Below are positions 22,974 to 33,671 of a stretch of 64,000 nucleotides of DNA, in pieces. Under the pieces are notes generated by a model. The model saw nothing but the letters and a program-made list of their open reading frames with translations, searched no databases and had not been told where the DNA came from. This stretch comes from Athripsodes cinereus. Its lineage: Eukaryota > Arthropoda > Insecta > Trichoptera > Leptoceridae. Position 1 is the first letter of the stretch. The number at the start of each line of letters is the position of its first letter. A program made the position numbers and the translations under genes. The stretch covers positions 2,046,001 to 2,110,000 of the forward strand of contig OX388310.1 of NCBI GenBank assembly GCA_947579605.1. Direction: 5' to 3'.

Positions 22974-24927
22974 CTTAATATAAGTGTTTTTTTTTTATTA
23001 AATCAACACGAAGTTTCACCAAGTAAGACAAATTCAACAATATTATCGATTATTAACCGCCATCCGTTTTTTGGGGCCTCCGCGGCAAAATCGATTGAAA
23101 AATCAATAAAAATACTACTAAATATCACTTTATCGCCAAATAATTTTTAGTATTCCTGGAATGATTTGTCAGTAAACTATTTATGAAAAAAAAGTTGGAT
23201 TTTAGTTCTTAGAATCGATTTTATTTAACTTTTTCAAAAATCATACGGAGACCGTTCTCTAGGGCCGCTAAAATCACCAACACATTTCAGCTGTTTTGAG
23301 TAAAGTATTCATTTATATTTTATGAATTCCAGCTGTGATGATTTCTACAAAGTGTTTAAATTATGTTTGTATGAATTGTTTTTTTTTTATTGTGTATAGT
23401 CACATTATTATAGGTAATAATTTTACAGCAAAAAATAGTTTTTGTAGTCATTAGTGATATAATAAATCTTTCACAGAATCTATGAAATCTCAACCTTGTC
23501 ATTATTAGACCTTTTTTTCAGTGTTACTGACAAAAATGTGGGAAAAAACATAATTTATTAATTGTGAACATAATATATTATATTTATTTACCCACATAAT
23601 ACATATTTACATGTGCACATACATAAATAAATTATATTACGTATTTGTCTGCATTGATTTCATTATTTCATTATTTTTTTTAAGATTTTATGTTCAATAA
23701 GATCTCATTTTGTTGAATAAGAATCTTTCTTCTCACGTAATCTCACATGGAATAGACGAAGAGGACCAAATGGCAGACATTTATTATTTTGAAACATAGT
23801 TTTTTCTATCTGTTTCCTTGCATCAAATGGATAGTAGAAGCAATACTTGCAATGAAAATGGATTTTCTCATATGAAATCGTGATACAACATTTGTACAGA
23901 ATTCAGCATCATTTTCGCTAAGAAAAACGATTTTTTTCGATCAGAAACTTTAAGTGAAAGAAACAATGTTTAAATTTAATCTAACTAAATAATAAAAAAA
24001 CGATTTGGCAAAAAATGCTAAAACTCAAAGACTACCATTTAAGTTCTACTAATACATACTATGTAGAATGTATTTCTAAATACACAAATAATAATCTACG
24101 ATAATAACAATAGACTATTCTTTTTTTTAAACACTGAAGTGTGCATTATTTTTGAATAATATTTTTACAATGGTTTTTTGAATGCTATTGGATAATCATT
24201 TTTTGGGTGATCTCTAAATTACGTAACCACAAAGAATTATTTTGAAAACCATACTGAATATTTGAGTCATCCTTCACTAGTGCATTTAACAATTGCACAT
24301 TATTGTTTCATTTCTTTGTTTCATAATGGTTTTTTATTTTTATTGTCATCATTGTTTTCCGTCTGCATGGTATTTCATTCATTATAATGTTTTTAAGATT
24401 TAACAAACCTATTTTTATTACTGAGACTCTGCTAAGTACTTAAGTACATACCTTTTTTTATAAAAAAATGTCAAAAACAATGAATCAATCTATTCCATAT
24501 TATCCTTCTATATCTATTGTCATTTGCACATTTTGTACTGCGTATTATTTCAACTTGAGTCAAATGATATATTATATTATTTTTTTTTTTTGTCTATTAA
24601 ACGCATTGTTTTTTTTATTCATCTTAAGGTCTTTGTGATGTTTAAAACCAATAACATAACATTATTCCAAACTTTGAAAGTGTCCTTTCTATTATTGAAA
24701 CACAATCATTGTGTTGTGACGTAGTTAAATAGGTAAAATGACGATAAATAAATCACGCGGAATGTGAGCATTTGCATAGTATTTGTATGGAGGCCGCGAA
24801 GGGTGTAGGGATCGTCTGACTGACTTTATTCTAGGGAACGGATAAGAGTTAATAACACTGTTGTGTTCATTAATAATATATTAAATATTTCATTACAATT
24901 TGCAAAAAAATTGTGCCGTGAATTATA
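22974..24927. other. Non-coding AT-rich stretch
   Basis: Homopolymer-rich sequence without any supported gene or bounded repeat. Several poly-T runs of 8-10 bases occur. Confidence 0.35.
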
Positions 24928-24935
24928 TACATGTT

Positions 24936-24937
24936 AA

Positions 24938-24968
<31 letters not shown>

Positions 24969-24971
24969 ATC
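24936..24971. repeat. AAAT microsatellite
   Basis: About eight tandem AATA units between TTAATAAATA and TCATTGC. It may be the tail of a lost LINE copy, but no upstream LINE sequence is recognisable. Confidence 0.8.
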
Positions 24972-25432
24972 ATTGCATCTAGAATTTATGTAGGTACATT
25001 GTAGGTTACTTCACAAGTAGATAACTGCACTGATTAACAACTGACGACAAAACCATAGCCGTTCATTGTTCTGGCTGAATACACATTGTTTCTGTAATAA
25101 GTCTTTTTAATAATAATGTGTATCTATAGATGACTACATTATAGCGTAGATAGAATAGGCAACGAGTATATCTACTTATTCAAATATTATCTATATGATA
25201 TATTATGTTTGTGCGATATTATCCACCGTGTATTAAAAAAAACACTAAATTGAACATATCTTGTTGTTATATGCAATGAACGAGTTGCAATGAATGCTTT
25301 ATTAATGGAACATATATAGGTTAGTTAGAAGAAATTGCTATACCACAGTAACTCATCCATCGCATATAGATTTTGTATTTAAATATTCATAGGTTAATAA
25401 AAATAAAACACTTAGTACTTCCACAGTGACTA

Positions 25433-25495
25433 TTTTTATCGCGAACCAGCTTTCAAGAGCTTTCGATCTCACATCAAGCTAACTTATGTTAAGTT
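25433..25495 (-). ncRNA. Hammerhead-like motif, relative of the 22.1-kb copy
   Basis: The minus strand reads CUUGAUGUGAGAUCGAAAGC then UCUUGAAAGCUGG, aligning with the 22104-22166 copy. It lies next to a TTTTATTTTTATTAACC stretch and an AAAACACTTAGTAC end like the palindromic family. Core bases are altered, so activity is unlikely. Confidence 0.35.
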
Positions 25496-25754
25496 ATATG
25501 TTTTTTTTTATTAATTTAACATGAACTTCCACCAATTGCCTTCGGTCGACGCATTAACTTATTTATAGGTGACCTAATAAGTTCAATAATTTTCAATATT
25601 TATACCTCGAGTTTTCATATTCTTTTTTCGTTACAGCGCTTTTCTCGAAAGCCACAAAAATTCAGAGCGCTTCTGTATCAATTAACTCACATTTTCCTAC
25701 ATCAATACAAACTTTCTGACGGCATTGTCAAAGAATTTGTATTTTGTGAAAGTG

Positions 25755-25938
25755 CACTGAGAAAAATACTCACAACGAATCATTGCTACGTACTTGTATG
25801 TAAATTTACCAACAATTTGTTTGCGAAAAGTTAATATTATAGATTCGTACTAATGAATCGTTTATACTATCTCTGGTCCTTGTCTGATATTACGTACCAA
25901 TAATTCGTTGTGAAATTTCGTTAGTATTTTTCTCAGTG
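25755..25938. mobile_element. MITE with CACTGAG termini
   Basis: CACTGAGAAAAATACT at 25755-25770 and its inverse AGTATTTTTCTCAGTG at 25923-25938 bound 184 bp. The inverted repeats extend inward through ACAACGAATnATT/AATTCGTTGTGA with a short gap. No coding content. The flanks share only TG, so the superfamily is not assigned. Confidence 0.65.
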
Positions 25939-26344
25939 TGAATCTCTCAAGGTGTCGGAAATCTTGCATTTAGAAAAACAGTGCTTGTTCAGGGTAATTG
26001 TCGACTAAAATTCTTGACCCAAGCAGAACTATCATCACTTCTGTTAGCTAGCTAGTAAACTAGCTGGGCCTGTGTGAATTGTCTATACATGTTATGTTAA
26101 AAAAAAAACAGAGACTTTGGGTCTAAGCTGGGAGCATTAGTGTATAGCATAATTTATGATATATTAATACCAAATAATATTCAATATTTTCTTAAGAAAC
26201 TTTAATATTTTCTTAGCTTAGTAACTTCCATTCTTGAACCTTGAATGTGTACTAAGACTCAAAGCTGTGAAGAAGTATTGGAATAATACATGCATTAATT
26301 AACTCCATACAGAAATTAAAAACAAAACGTTTAATTCTTCTTAA

Positions 26345-26460
26345 TTGATATTGATTTAGGGGAGACGGCTTTCAAGGACATAGTTAATCTTAAAAGACGA
26401 AAAGGAGATTGATAATGTCCTTGAAAGACGAAAGACGTTTCTCTCAATAAAAATCAAAAG
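26345..26460. repeat. Short palindromic element with hammerhead-like motif
   Basis: TTTCAAGGACATAGTTAATCT (21 bases, split here as TTTCAAGGACAT and AGTTAATCT) is inverted as AGATTGATAATGTCC/TTGAAAG. On the plus strand UUGAUAA (26409-26415), U, GUC-CUUGAAA-GAC hairpin (26417-26429), GAA (26430-26432), A..U stem III and UCUCU (26440-26444) pairing with GGAGA (26404-26408) make a hammerhead-like fold with C3 and G8 substituted. Confidence 0.45.
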
Positions 26461-26962
26461 AACATAAAAAAAAATTGTTTTTAATTTAATCAGATGAAAT
26501 ATTGTCCTGATTCTGACTACAGATACTCTTCAAAGTCTTCTCATAACACAATAAATAAAATTCACACTTTAAATATATTTATGCTCTCTGAAGAATATAT
26601 TATTATGTATTACCGTCTTTGAGTATTTTTCTGTCAACTATATTAAATGTCAAATGTTTATAATAACAACATGAAACCAGATATTACAAACGATATGTAG
26701 CTAGTATATGTGTTAAAAGATAATGATGTAGGTAGTAGGTATTTACAGCTGTTGAAATTTTCATTGTTATAATGGAAAACATATCAAGTGTTTCTTTTTC
26801 AAACAAAAATATTTACATACTAGGATGATATTATAGTACAGTTGCAAGATTACCACTAAAAAGTGATTTCTTCCATCCTTCTTAGTATACATATATTTCA
26901 AATACATGTACTTGGTTCTTTAATAATACAATAGATTATTATAATGTTGAGGAAGTTTGTTT

Positions 26963-27576
26963 GCGAGGGATGGGAGATGCGACAAGGATATCGAAAGAAG
27001 AAAAGTGGCCGGTGCTAGGATTAACGGTGCACTTTGACCCATTGTCAGCAATGACAAGGTGTCGAAATGACAAAATTGCTAGTGCACAATACCATCCCGG
27101 TACCAACACTTATGTATGCAAGCGAAACGTGGACATGGTTGAAGAAGGACGAAAGTGGAATAAATGCTGTGGAGATGAGATCGCTGAAAAGGGTGGTTGG
27201 TAAAACGTTGAGTGACAGAGTAAGGAATGAAGATATTAGAAGAATGAGTGGATGCAAGAGGAGTTTTGTGGATAGAATGCGTGTAAATAAATTGAGATGG
27301 TTTGGTCATGTGGAACGAATGGAAGAGGAAAGAATGACAGAGAGGATATAATTGGCTGAAAAGAGGGGTGTTAGGAGGTGCGGGCGTCCGAGAACTACAT
27401 GGCTTGAACATGTAGATCAAATTCTCAAGGACGGCCGTGTTTTGAGTAAGAGAAATCGACGCGCGTGCATGAGAAATTGTATGACTGTGGAGGAGGCGAA
27501 AGAAGTATGTAAGGACAGATCTAATTGGCGTTCCGTTCTCTCTGCCTAACCCACTTGGGATACGGCGTGAGGGAAT
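26963..27576 (+). pseudogene. RTE-like LINE C-terminal relic (family R2) with two nonsense codons
   Basis: One frame (27067-27549) reads LLVHNTIPVPTLMYASETWT, VEMRSLKRVVGKTLSDRVRN, LRWFGHVERMEEERMTERI, stop, LAEKRGVRRCGRPRTTWLEH and on to WRSVLSA, stop. LMYxSETWT followed by RWFGHVERM is the region after the RT thumb in RTE-like LINEs. Both stops (27349-27351 and 27547-27549, TAA) replace Tyr codons that are intact in the 10138-10396 copy. 26963-27066 is upstream sequence of the element in damaged form. Confidence 0.75.
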
Positions 27577-28609
27577 AGATAGATATATTATTATGATGTC
27601 TTTAACAAATATAAAAAACAATTTAAAAACAAAAATTAAAATAATAAAGGTAGAAATAGAAATGTGCTTTTTTCTCAGTTTCAAGTCCTAGGATCGATGT
27701 GCTCTCATATAAAGTTACAATTCACAGAAATAGTTATAAGCATTCACAACCATAATAAACCTGTATGCATATAAATTTAATACATCCACTTAACTATTGT
27801 TGAACAGTAAAAACTATAATATTTGTTTTGTTGAACATTCAAAAAAGGCGCTATACAAGCCATAGAGTAAATAATAATTATAATTTCTACCACAACAACA
27901 CAACTGAATAATAATAATAATACACTCTGCATGTATGTATGTATGTATGTATGGAGATTATTGTAGGTTCCACTACAACAAAAAGCTTTTTATGAAAGTT
28001 CCTGAATGGTCTACACACTACATACACTAGCTTTAGAATAACTACTACTACATAACTATTAGGTACTGTTTGTTTATATACTGCCCTATTGAGTGTACTG
28101 AGGCTAGTGGACTCTTTTACGCCAGCTTTAAACAACCTTTGAAATTCAAAATAAAACTATTTCCTTGATTGCCTAAAATATTATTATTATTATTTTTAAA
28201 ATCATCCTGCACTGAGACTATAACAGCTTTGGGTTAAGGTGATCTCAGCAGGATAAATGAAAATGAAAACAAGAAGGAAACAACAAGTCAAAAAACAAAA
28301 TAAAAATAAAACAGTGAGACAGAAAAAAAAAACACAAAAGATTGGTATCATCAAAAAGAAACAGAATCAAAGTAGACTCTCTATCCTGGCGATAAAGTCA
28401 TTGTATGTTATGTTAAAAATACCGACATGAACATTCAAATTATTAAATAATTTTAAAGCCTTGCCGACAGGAGAGTTTGGTATTAGATATATTTGTTCTG
28501 CTATCAGGGGGTAAAAAAGTACAAGCTGTTGAGAACGATTGTACGATACCATTATACGTGAATCTAAGGCTCCCCATTAATTGTTCTGGGCTTTTTACAA
28601 ACAATCACC
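27577..28609. other. Non-coding AT-rich stretch
   Basis: Contains an ATGT run (27932-27952) and AT-rich sequence. No gene or bounded repeat recognised. Confidence 0.35.
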
Positions 28610-28800
28610 ATTATACTCGTACATAGTGTTTGCTGAAGGTAAAGTCTCGGCCTCATACATAGACAAGAGGTGCAGGGTTCGATCCCAGATGCCGGCAAAC
28701 TGCCCTTTACGACACAAGATTTTAACTTACTGTGAAAGATGACAAAGTATGTAATTGGATTTATAACAGAAACCCAGATACATTATTTTAAAAAAGATAA
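28610..28800 (+). repeat. tRNA-derived SINE (family 2)
   Basis: The head has an A-box-like stretch near 28632 and the B box GGTTCGATCCC (28677-28687). The body then runs ATGCCGGCAAACTGCCC, TTAACTTACTGTGAAAG and TTATAACAGAAACCCAGATA. This is the most complete family-2 copy here. Confidence 0.7.
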
Positions 28801-29844
28801 CTATTTTGTCTTAAGCCATCATGTAGGAAGTAACAATTCCTTCTTAAGTCATCACGCGGTCTCCTCTCCATTTAACTATCTTTTTTCCATCTTTGATTTT
28901 TTAATAAATCAACATTCTCCATGAATAATCAAAAAAGATGCCTCTTAAGCAAATCCCAAATAATTAGATTATTATTCTTCAAGACTTGAAATAAAATTAC
29001 ATCATAACTACAAAGTATGCATATACTCTAGGTAACTTAAGCATCTTAATAAATTTTGAGAAAAAATAGTGAAAAGTAATATATATTATTAAATATGTCT
29101 GTATAGGTAGAAACTTAGAAAGGTAGATATTTGGTGCTTGAAAATTGTAGAAAACATTGTTTCGCACACCATAATTTTCATTCCGTTACACAATATGTTA
29201 ATTTTAGAGTAAAGCCACATTTATCGTTTTCAAAACAAACACAAAGCTTAAATTAAATAATTATTAATAATATTCCATTCACCGTTGGTTGAAAACACCT
29301 GATATTATTTTACTACGGACTTGCCTGGACGTGTTATAAGCTTTTGTTGGACTTTGCTTCTATTGTGAGAGCTTTAAACTGTTATAATCTTTCTATGATT
29401 TTAATGCAATAGTCGGAGCTTTTCTTCTTACTACTAAAACAAGCACTATTATGTATGTTGTAGGTACTTCACTACTTTTTCTACTCTCGTTGCTAAATTA
29501 GTTTTTTTTTTTACTTTTTCTCTCTCGTATACCAATTGCTCCGTGATTTTTTCAGCGTTACTGCACACTCAAAGGAAACTTACTTGATATCTTTTGAAAA
29601 GAACTACATACATACACTTTTTTTAATTTATTTAATTTTCATGTGAAAAACTGGTAGAACATTATACGTGTTTATTAAATTAAACACTGAAATTCAGTAA
29701 CTCCACAATTCTTTATATCGCTACCCGGGTTTCATGAACTTGCACTTTGATCATAGGGCAAATCTCATTTTATTTGTCGTATAATTTCAACAAATTCACC
29801 ATTAAATCATTGTTATATTTTCAAAATACATAAATTTAGTATTA
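28801..29844. other. Non-coding AT-rich stretch
   Basis: No gene, tRNA or bounded repeat could be supported. Confidence 0.35.
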
Positions 29845-30260
29845 TGATAATCATCATCATCGCCCTCAATGCACCTCTCGGGAGCACAGAGCAGAAACCA
29901 GCCTCCTCCATTCAGGGCGTCTCTGAGCCAATCGCGTCACCTCTTCTCACGACATTCCCTGCGCTCTGATGTGCTTGTCATAGGAACGGTGTATTGTGAA
30001 AGAGGGACGCCCGGGCCGACGCGACCCTTGCGGACGGAAGAACAGTGCTCTTTTTGACCAACTATCATTAGGCATTCTCAAAACATGACCCAGCCAGAAA
30101 CATCATCTCTCCTGTATCACGGAGACTACAGATCTTTACCGGGTGCGTCGGCGCACAGCATCATTTGTGACATGTTCATACCATTTTACATCTAAAATCC
30201 TCCAAAGACACTTGTTTTAAAAGCTAAGTATCATTCGCTCTTGAGCCTTGGTTAAGTGCC
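29845..30260 (-). pseudogene. LINE C-terminal relic (family R4)
   Basis: A minus-strand frame reads KRALFFRPQGSRRPGRPS, HRSYDKHIRAQGMS, stop, EEVTRLAQRRPEWRRLVSAL, ending at a stop and a (GATGAT) tail near 29853. The PGRPS...A..RPEWRRLVS pattern is the C-terminal tail of RTE-like LINE proteins. GC content is higher than the surroundings, hinting at a later arrival. A worn relative lies at 13400-13670 and a fragment at 32745-32790. Confidence 0.65.
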
Positions 30261-30344
30261 TTTTTAAGTGAGCTCTTGATAAACCCACTATTTTTTGTAT
30301 ATTTTAGAGTGTCCTGTAAAAAGCAAGATAATCAACATTTTATT

Positions 30345-30500
30345 TTTATTAGTCCGCTAGCTTCCCCACTTGTGAGCTATGCCGTGATAGTACAATAGTA
30401 TAGATCTATCTATACCACCACGTCATCTCCCACAACTAGGGAAATTACTAAATCAACTGCACTGGATATCACGTGATAAATACAAAAGGCATAAATAAAA
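30345..30500. repeat. Family U fragments
   Basis: TAGCTTCCCCACTTGTGAGC with CTATGCCGTGATGGTA-like sequence, then an inverted ACCACGTCATCTCCCAC, are worn copies of the family-U end in both orientations. Confidence 0.4.
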
Positions 30501-30937
30501 TGCCTAAAATATTTGTAACATTTTTCTAATTTAGCCGTTTGACCCATTTCTTATTTTGAAATGTAATATTTTCATTTATAGATTATGGTACCCAACTGGC
30601 TTGTCATGAAAATAGCTAAATGTTATCCATAATCATTGTGACACCCATGTAAATGAACTGACTAGCTTAGGGGAGCTTTCTCTATAAGTTCACGTGTACC
30701 TTAATACGTCAAATGCGAGCTTAGAAAAGTTGTTATATTACTAAAAGAAAATTAATGATTCTAAGGAAAAAAGATCCAGATATTCAAGTGAAGTAAAAAT
30801 TGATCAAAACCAAAGATAAACAAAAACTGTGTTTTATTATCATAACTTGTATCTTTGGTTTAGCTTTACTTTTATCAAATCATCTTTGATTTTTTATCAA
30901 CTTAACTTACTCTACATTCACAATATTAGATGATGAT

Positions 30938-31060
30938 TTTGGATGATTTTATTTTTGGCGCCGTTTAACAGTCCCTAGACCGTCTCAAGGGCGCCAGTGA
31001 AGAGTTCAGTTTTTAATTTGCTTCTGAAGCTGGTGACAGTCCTCGCATACATCGCTAATT
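30938..31060 (-). pseudogene. LINE C-terminus relic with tail
   Basis: Reverse-complement relative of 6574-6745: TTCACTGGCGCCCTTGAGACG and GGTCTAGGGACTGTTAAACGGC. The tail ATAAAATCATCC is on the left. Confidence 0.55.
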
Positions 31061-32859
31061 TCGCTACCTTCCACTCTTTTTTGTAAGTTGAAAAAAATCG
31101 TTTAAATACATATTACTTATTAAATTCAGCTAAGAGAATTATCACCCTTTCTTAATGGCATAATTATTTGTTGACAGCTTGAATATTCAATACCTGCAGC
31201 CGGTCGCCTGGCCACCCCACTTGTGGGATAAAATAATAATAAAAAAATTATTGCACAAAAAATCAACAGCACAAAAAATTACATCATTATTACGGAACAA
31301 ATATGTGCAATGGGTTAAGTTTACCGCAGATGCGCAATATCTTCCAACTAACCCATAATAGTAGTTCTTGTAAAGTTTTCAGTATCGAATGCCTAGGCCT
31401 CCCTGAAAGGAAATGGCGGGTGTCGTATGACATGTTATTATTACTATATAGAAGTGTAACACACGTTATATGGTTGTATTATAAGTGTTACGTTGATTGC
31501 TATTCTATGAAGGTTATTTTATTCCTTTTAGCAATTCATAGAAATATTACGTTACTTGTGTAATTTACACAATCACAAATTATCATTCTTTTATTATTCA
31601 GTTTAAAAGTGGGTATTTTTTAAAACGATTTCGGCAAACTTACGCTTTTGACAAGCGAATCAATATTAGGTATTTATGTAAACTGTGTCTCGTTGAAATT
31701 TAAAACATATTTATAAAGTTTAAATAAAGATACACAAATATTTCTTAATTATTCAAATGTCTTTCAACCGTTACATAGTTAATCCGTCAAAGTGAAAATG
31801 GTTATTTTATACTCAATTTTTCACAATTTTGTCGCTACACCAGACAAGTTTTCTATTGTTATTGTCATATGTACGTTCTTTTCTGCAGACTTCTTCCACG
31901 AAAGGCCTAATGGCATTGCCAAAAGGTTATATTGAATCGTCTTCCAGCGACATTGAAAAGTGACCAAACTGCCTGAGGAGATTCACAAATTTTATATTTA
32001 ATTTATTAGCTAGCTAGCTTATTTTAAGATAAAGAAGAGCTCTTAGAATAATAGGAAAAAACTCTTTTCCTTGCATCTCCGTTCATAATATGTTTTTATG
32101 TGTAACCTTAACTAAAAGGGTGACCTAAATCTTCAAAAATTTTTGAAATATCAAATTCATTCGACGTCATGAAGTGCGAAGATAATTTTTAGTCGATTAT
32201 CATAACAAAATTAATGTTTTATTGGTTTTGTGAGGTTTTTCATATATTGACGAGTGCAATTCAAGGTAACCCTTACTATCTGATACGCCACATATATTTA
32301 TGTATACATGAACGATTTTATTCTGAAATATTAGTTTTTAACTCATACGTATACATAACTTATTATGTGTTTAACTCATTCATGAAAATTCCTCCACATT
32401 TAATATTTCTGAAGAATAACATATTGTAACATTATAATTAGGAATATTGATTTTACACATTCACATGGTTCATAATACTTAAGAAGGTCACAACAGAAGA
32501 AAATTATAAGGAAATTTATTGTAATAGCAAGCTGATTACTATAACAATTTAAAAATATTACAAACAATAATGCTTAAAGTAAAAGATATTAAATAAGAAC
32601 AATTGAAATACGTCGAATATGATGATGTGGCCCAAAAAACAATGCAAAAATCAGTTGTTTCTGCTGCTACAAGATGAGATGAAGATTCTGGTGTATTTTG
32701 AAAATGTCCAATAAAAGTTTGCAATTTCTCCACTGTTTTCTTCCGACATAGTTCCCGATGCTTGTGTGACCCTCTTTCACAATAAACCGTTCCTATGAAA
32801 ACTATATTAAAGGAAAAATGGAATTTCATGAAATTAGGTATCTCCATTAGGTATCTTGA
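31061..32859. other. Non-coding stretch with worn repeats
   Basis: 31200-31230 is a family-U scrap. 32230-32310 shares GACGAGTGCAATTCAAGGT with 41735-41760. 32745-32790 is a scrap of LINE family R4. No gene supported. Confidence 0.35.
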
Positions 32860-32970
32860 TTTTATATTGGCACGAAGAGGACAGCTTGCATGTTTCTTAC
32901 ATGCAGCTGGTCTGCTGGCTACCCCACTTGTGGGATATGCCGTGATGGTATAGTAGTAGTAGTAGTAGGT
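32860..32970 (-). repeat. Family U copy with TAG repeat
   Basis: TATTGGCACGAAGAGGACAGC, GCTGGTCTGCTGGCTACCCC, ACTTGTGGGATATGCCGTGA, then (TAG)n at 32952-32968. It is the clearest short copy of this family end. Confidence 0.6.
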
Positions 32971-33671
32971 ATCTCCATTGATATAATAGTCTTAATCTTT
33001 TATATTAGTCTAAGTATACAACTAGTACATAAAAAATACGTATCTGTAAGCCAATATTAAATATACTATATTAATAGAGTAAAGAGTTGGTGGACATTAA
33101 CGATTGTATTTAATTTCATGAAGGATTTTGTCAAGGGAAGCCCTTCAGGTGAACCTCGAACCTTTCCTTGATGACATTACTGACATTCCTGTAATATTCA
33201 TGAATGAGGGAGGGTGCAACCATTTATGAGTATCTCCATTGATACAGAATCACTCATAAATAATAAAAGGGGCTTTAATTTAACCTGGATTCTCGGAAAA
33301 AGCATTGAAGGAATAACAAATAAATGAAAACATATTTGAAAATATCAACGCAGATATTATTGTTCCTGTTTAAAAATAATAGAAAGCCCTTGTCTAAAGG
33401 TATTTTCCCGATAACTTCGACTATAATTGGTACAAGTACCTACACATTAAGTAATGATACAGTTAACTGATGCAATACAATAAGTATCGAGTGCATTATA
33501 ACATAGTTTGCAAAGTAGTTCTCACAGACATCTGAGAAACCATTGAAAACTTTGCAACTCTACCCATTCAACCTCCTTCATAAGTCTGCAAGGAATCTTG
33601 TATCTCATATAATATATTCCAGATTAATTTCAAGATAATATAATATATCACAACACATTAGGTACATTACT

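Noticed and set aside
24936..24971. Tandem repeats as a CRISPR-like or satellite array
   Set aside because: Only a simple AAAT microsatellite; no spacer structure, and the genome is eukaryotic.
27079..27684. 201-codon minus-strand frame
   Set aside because: Antisense shadow of the LINE relic on the plus strand; low-complexity Ser/Pro/Phe composition and no domain.
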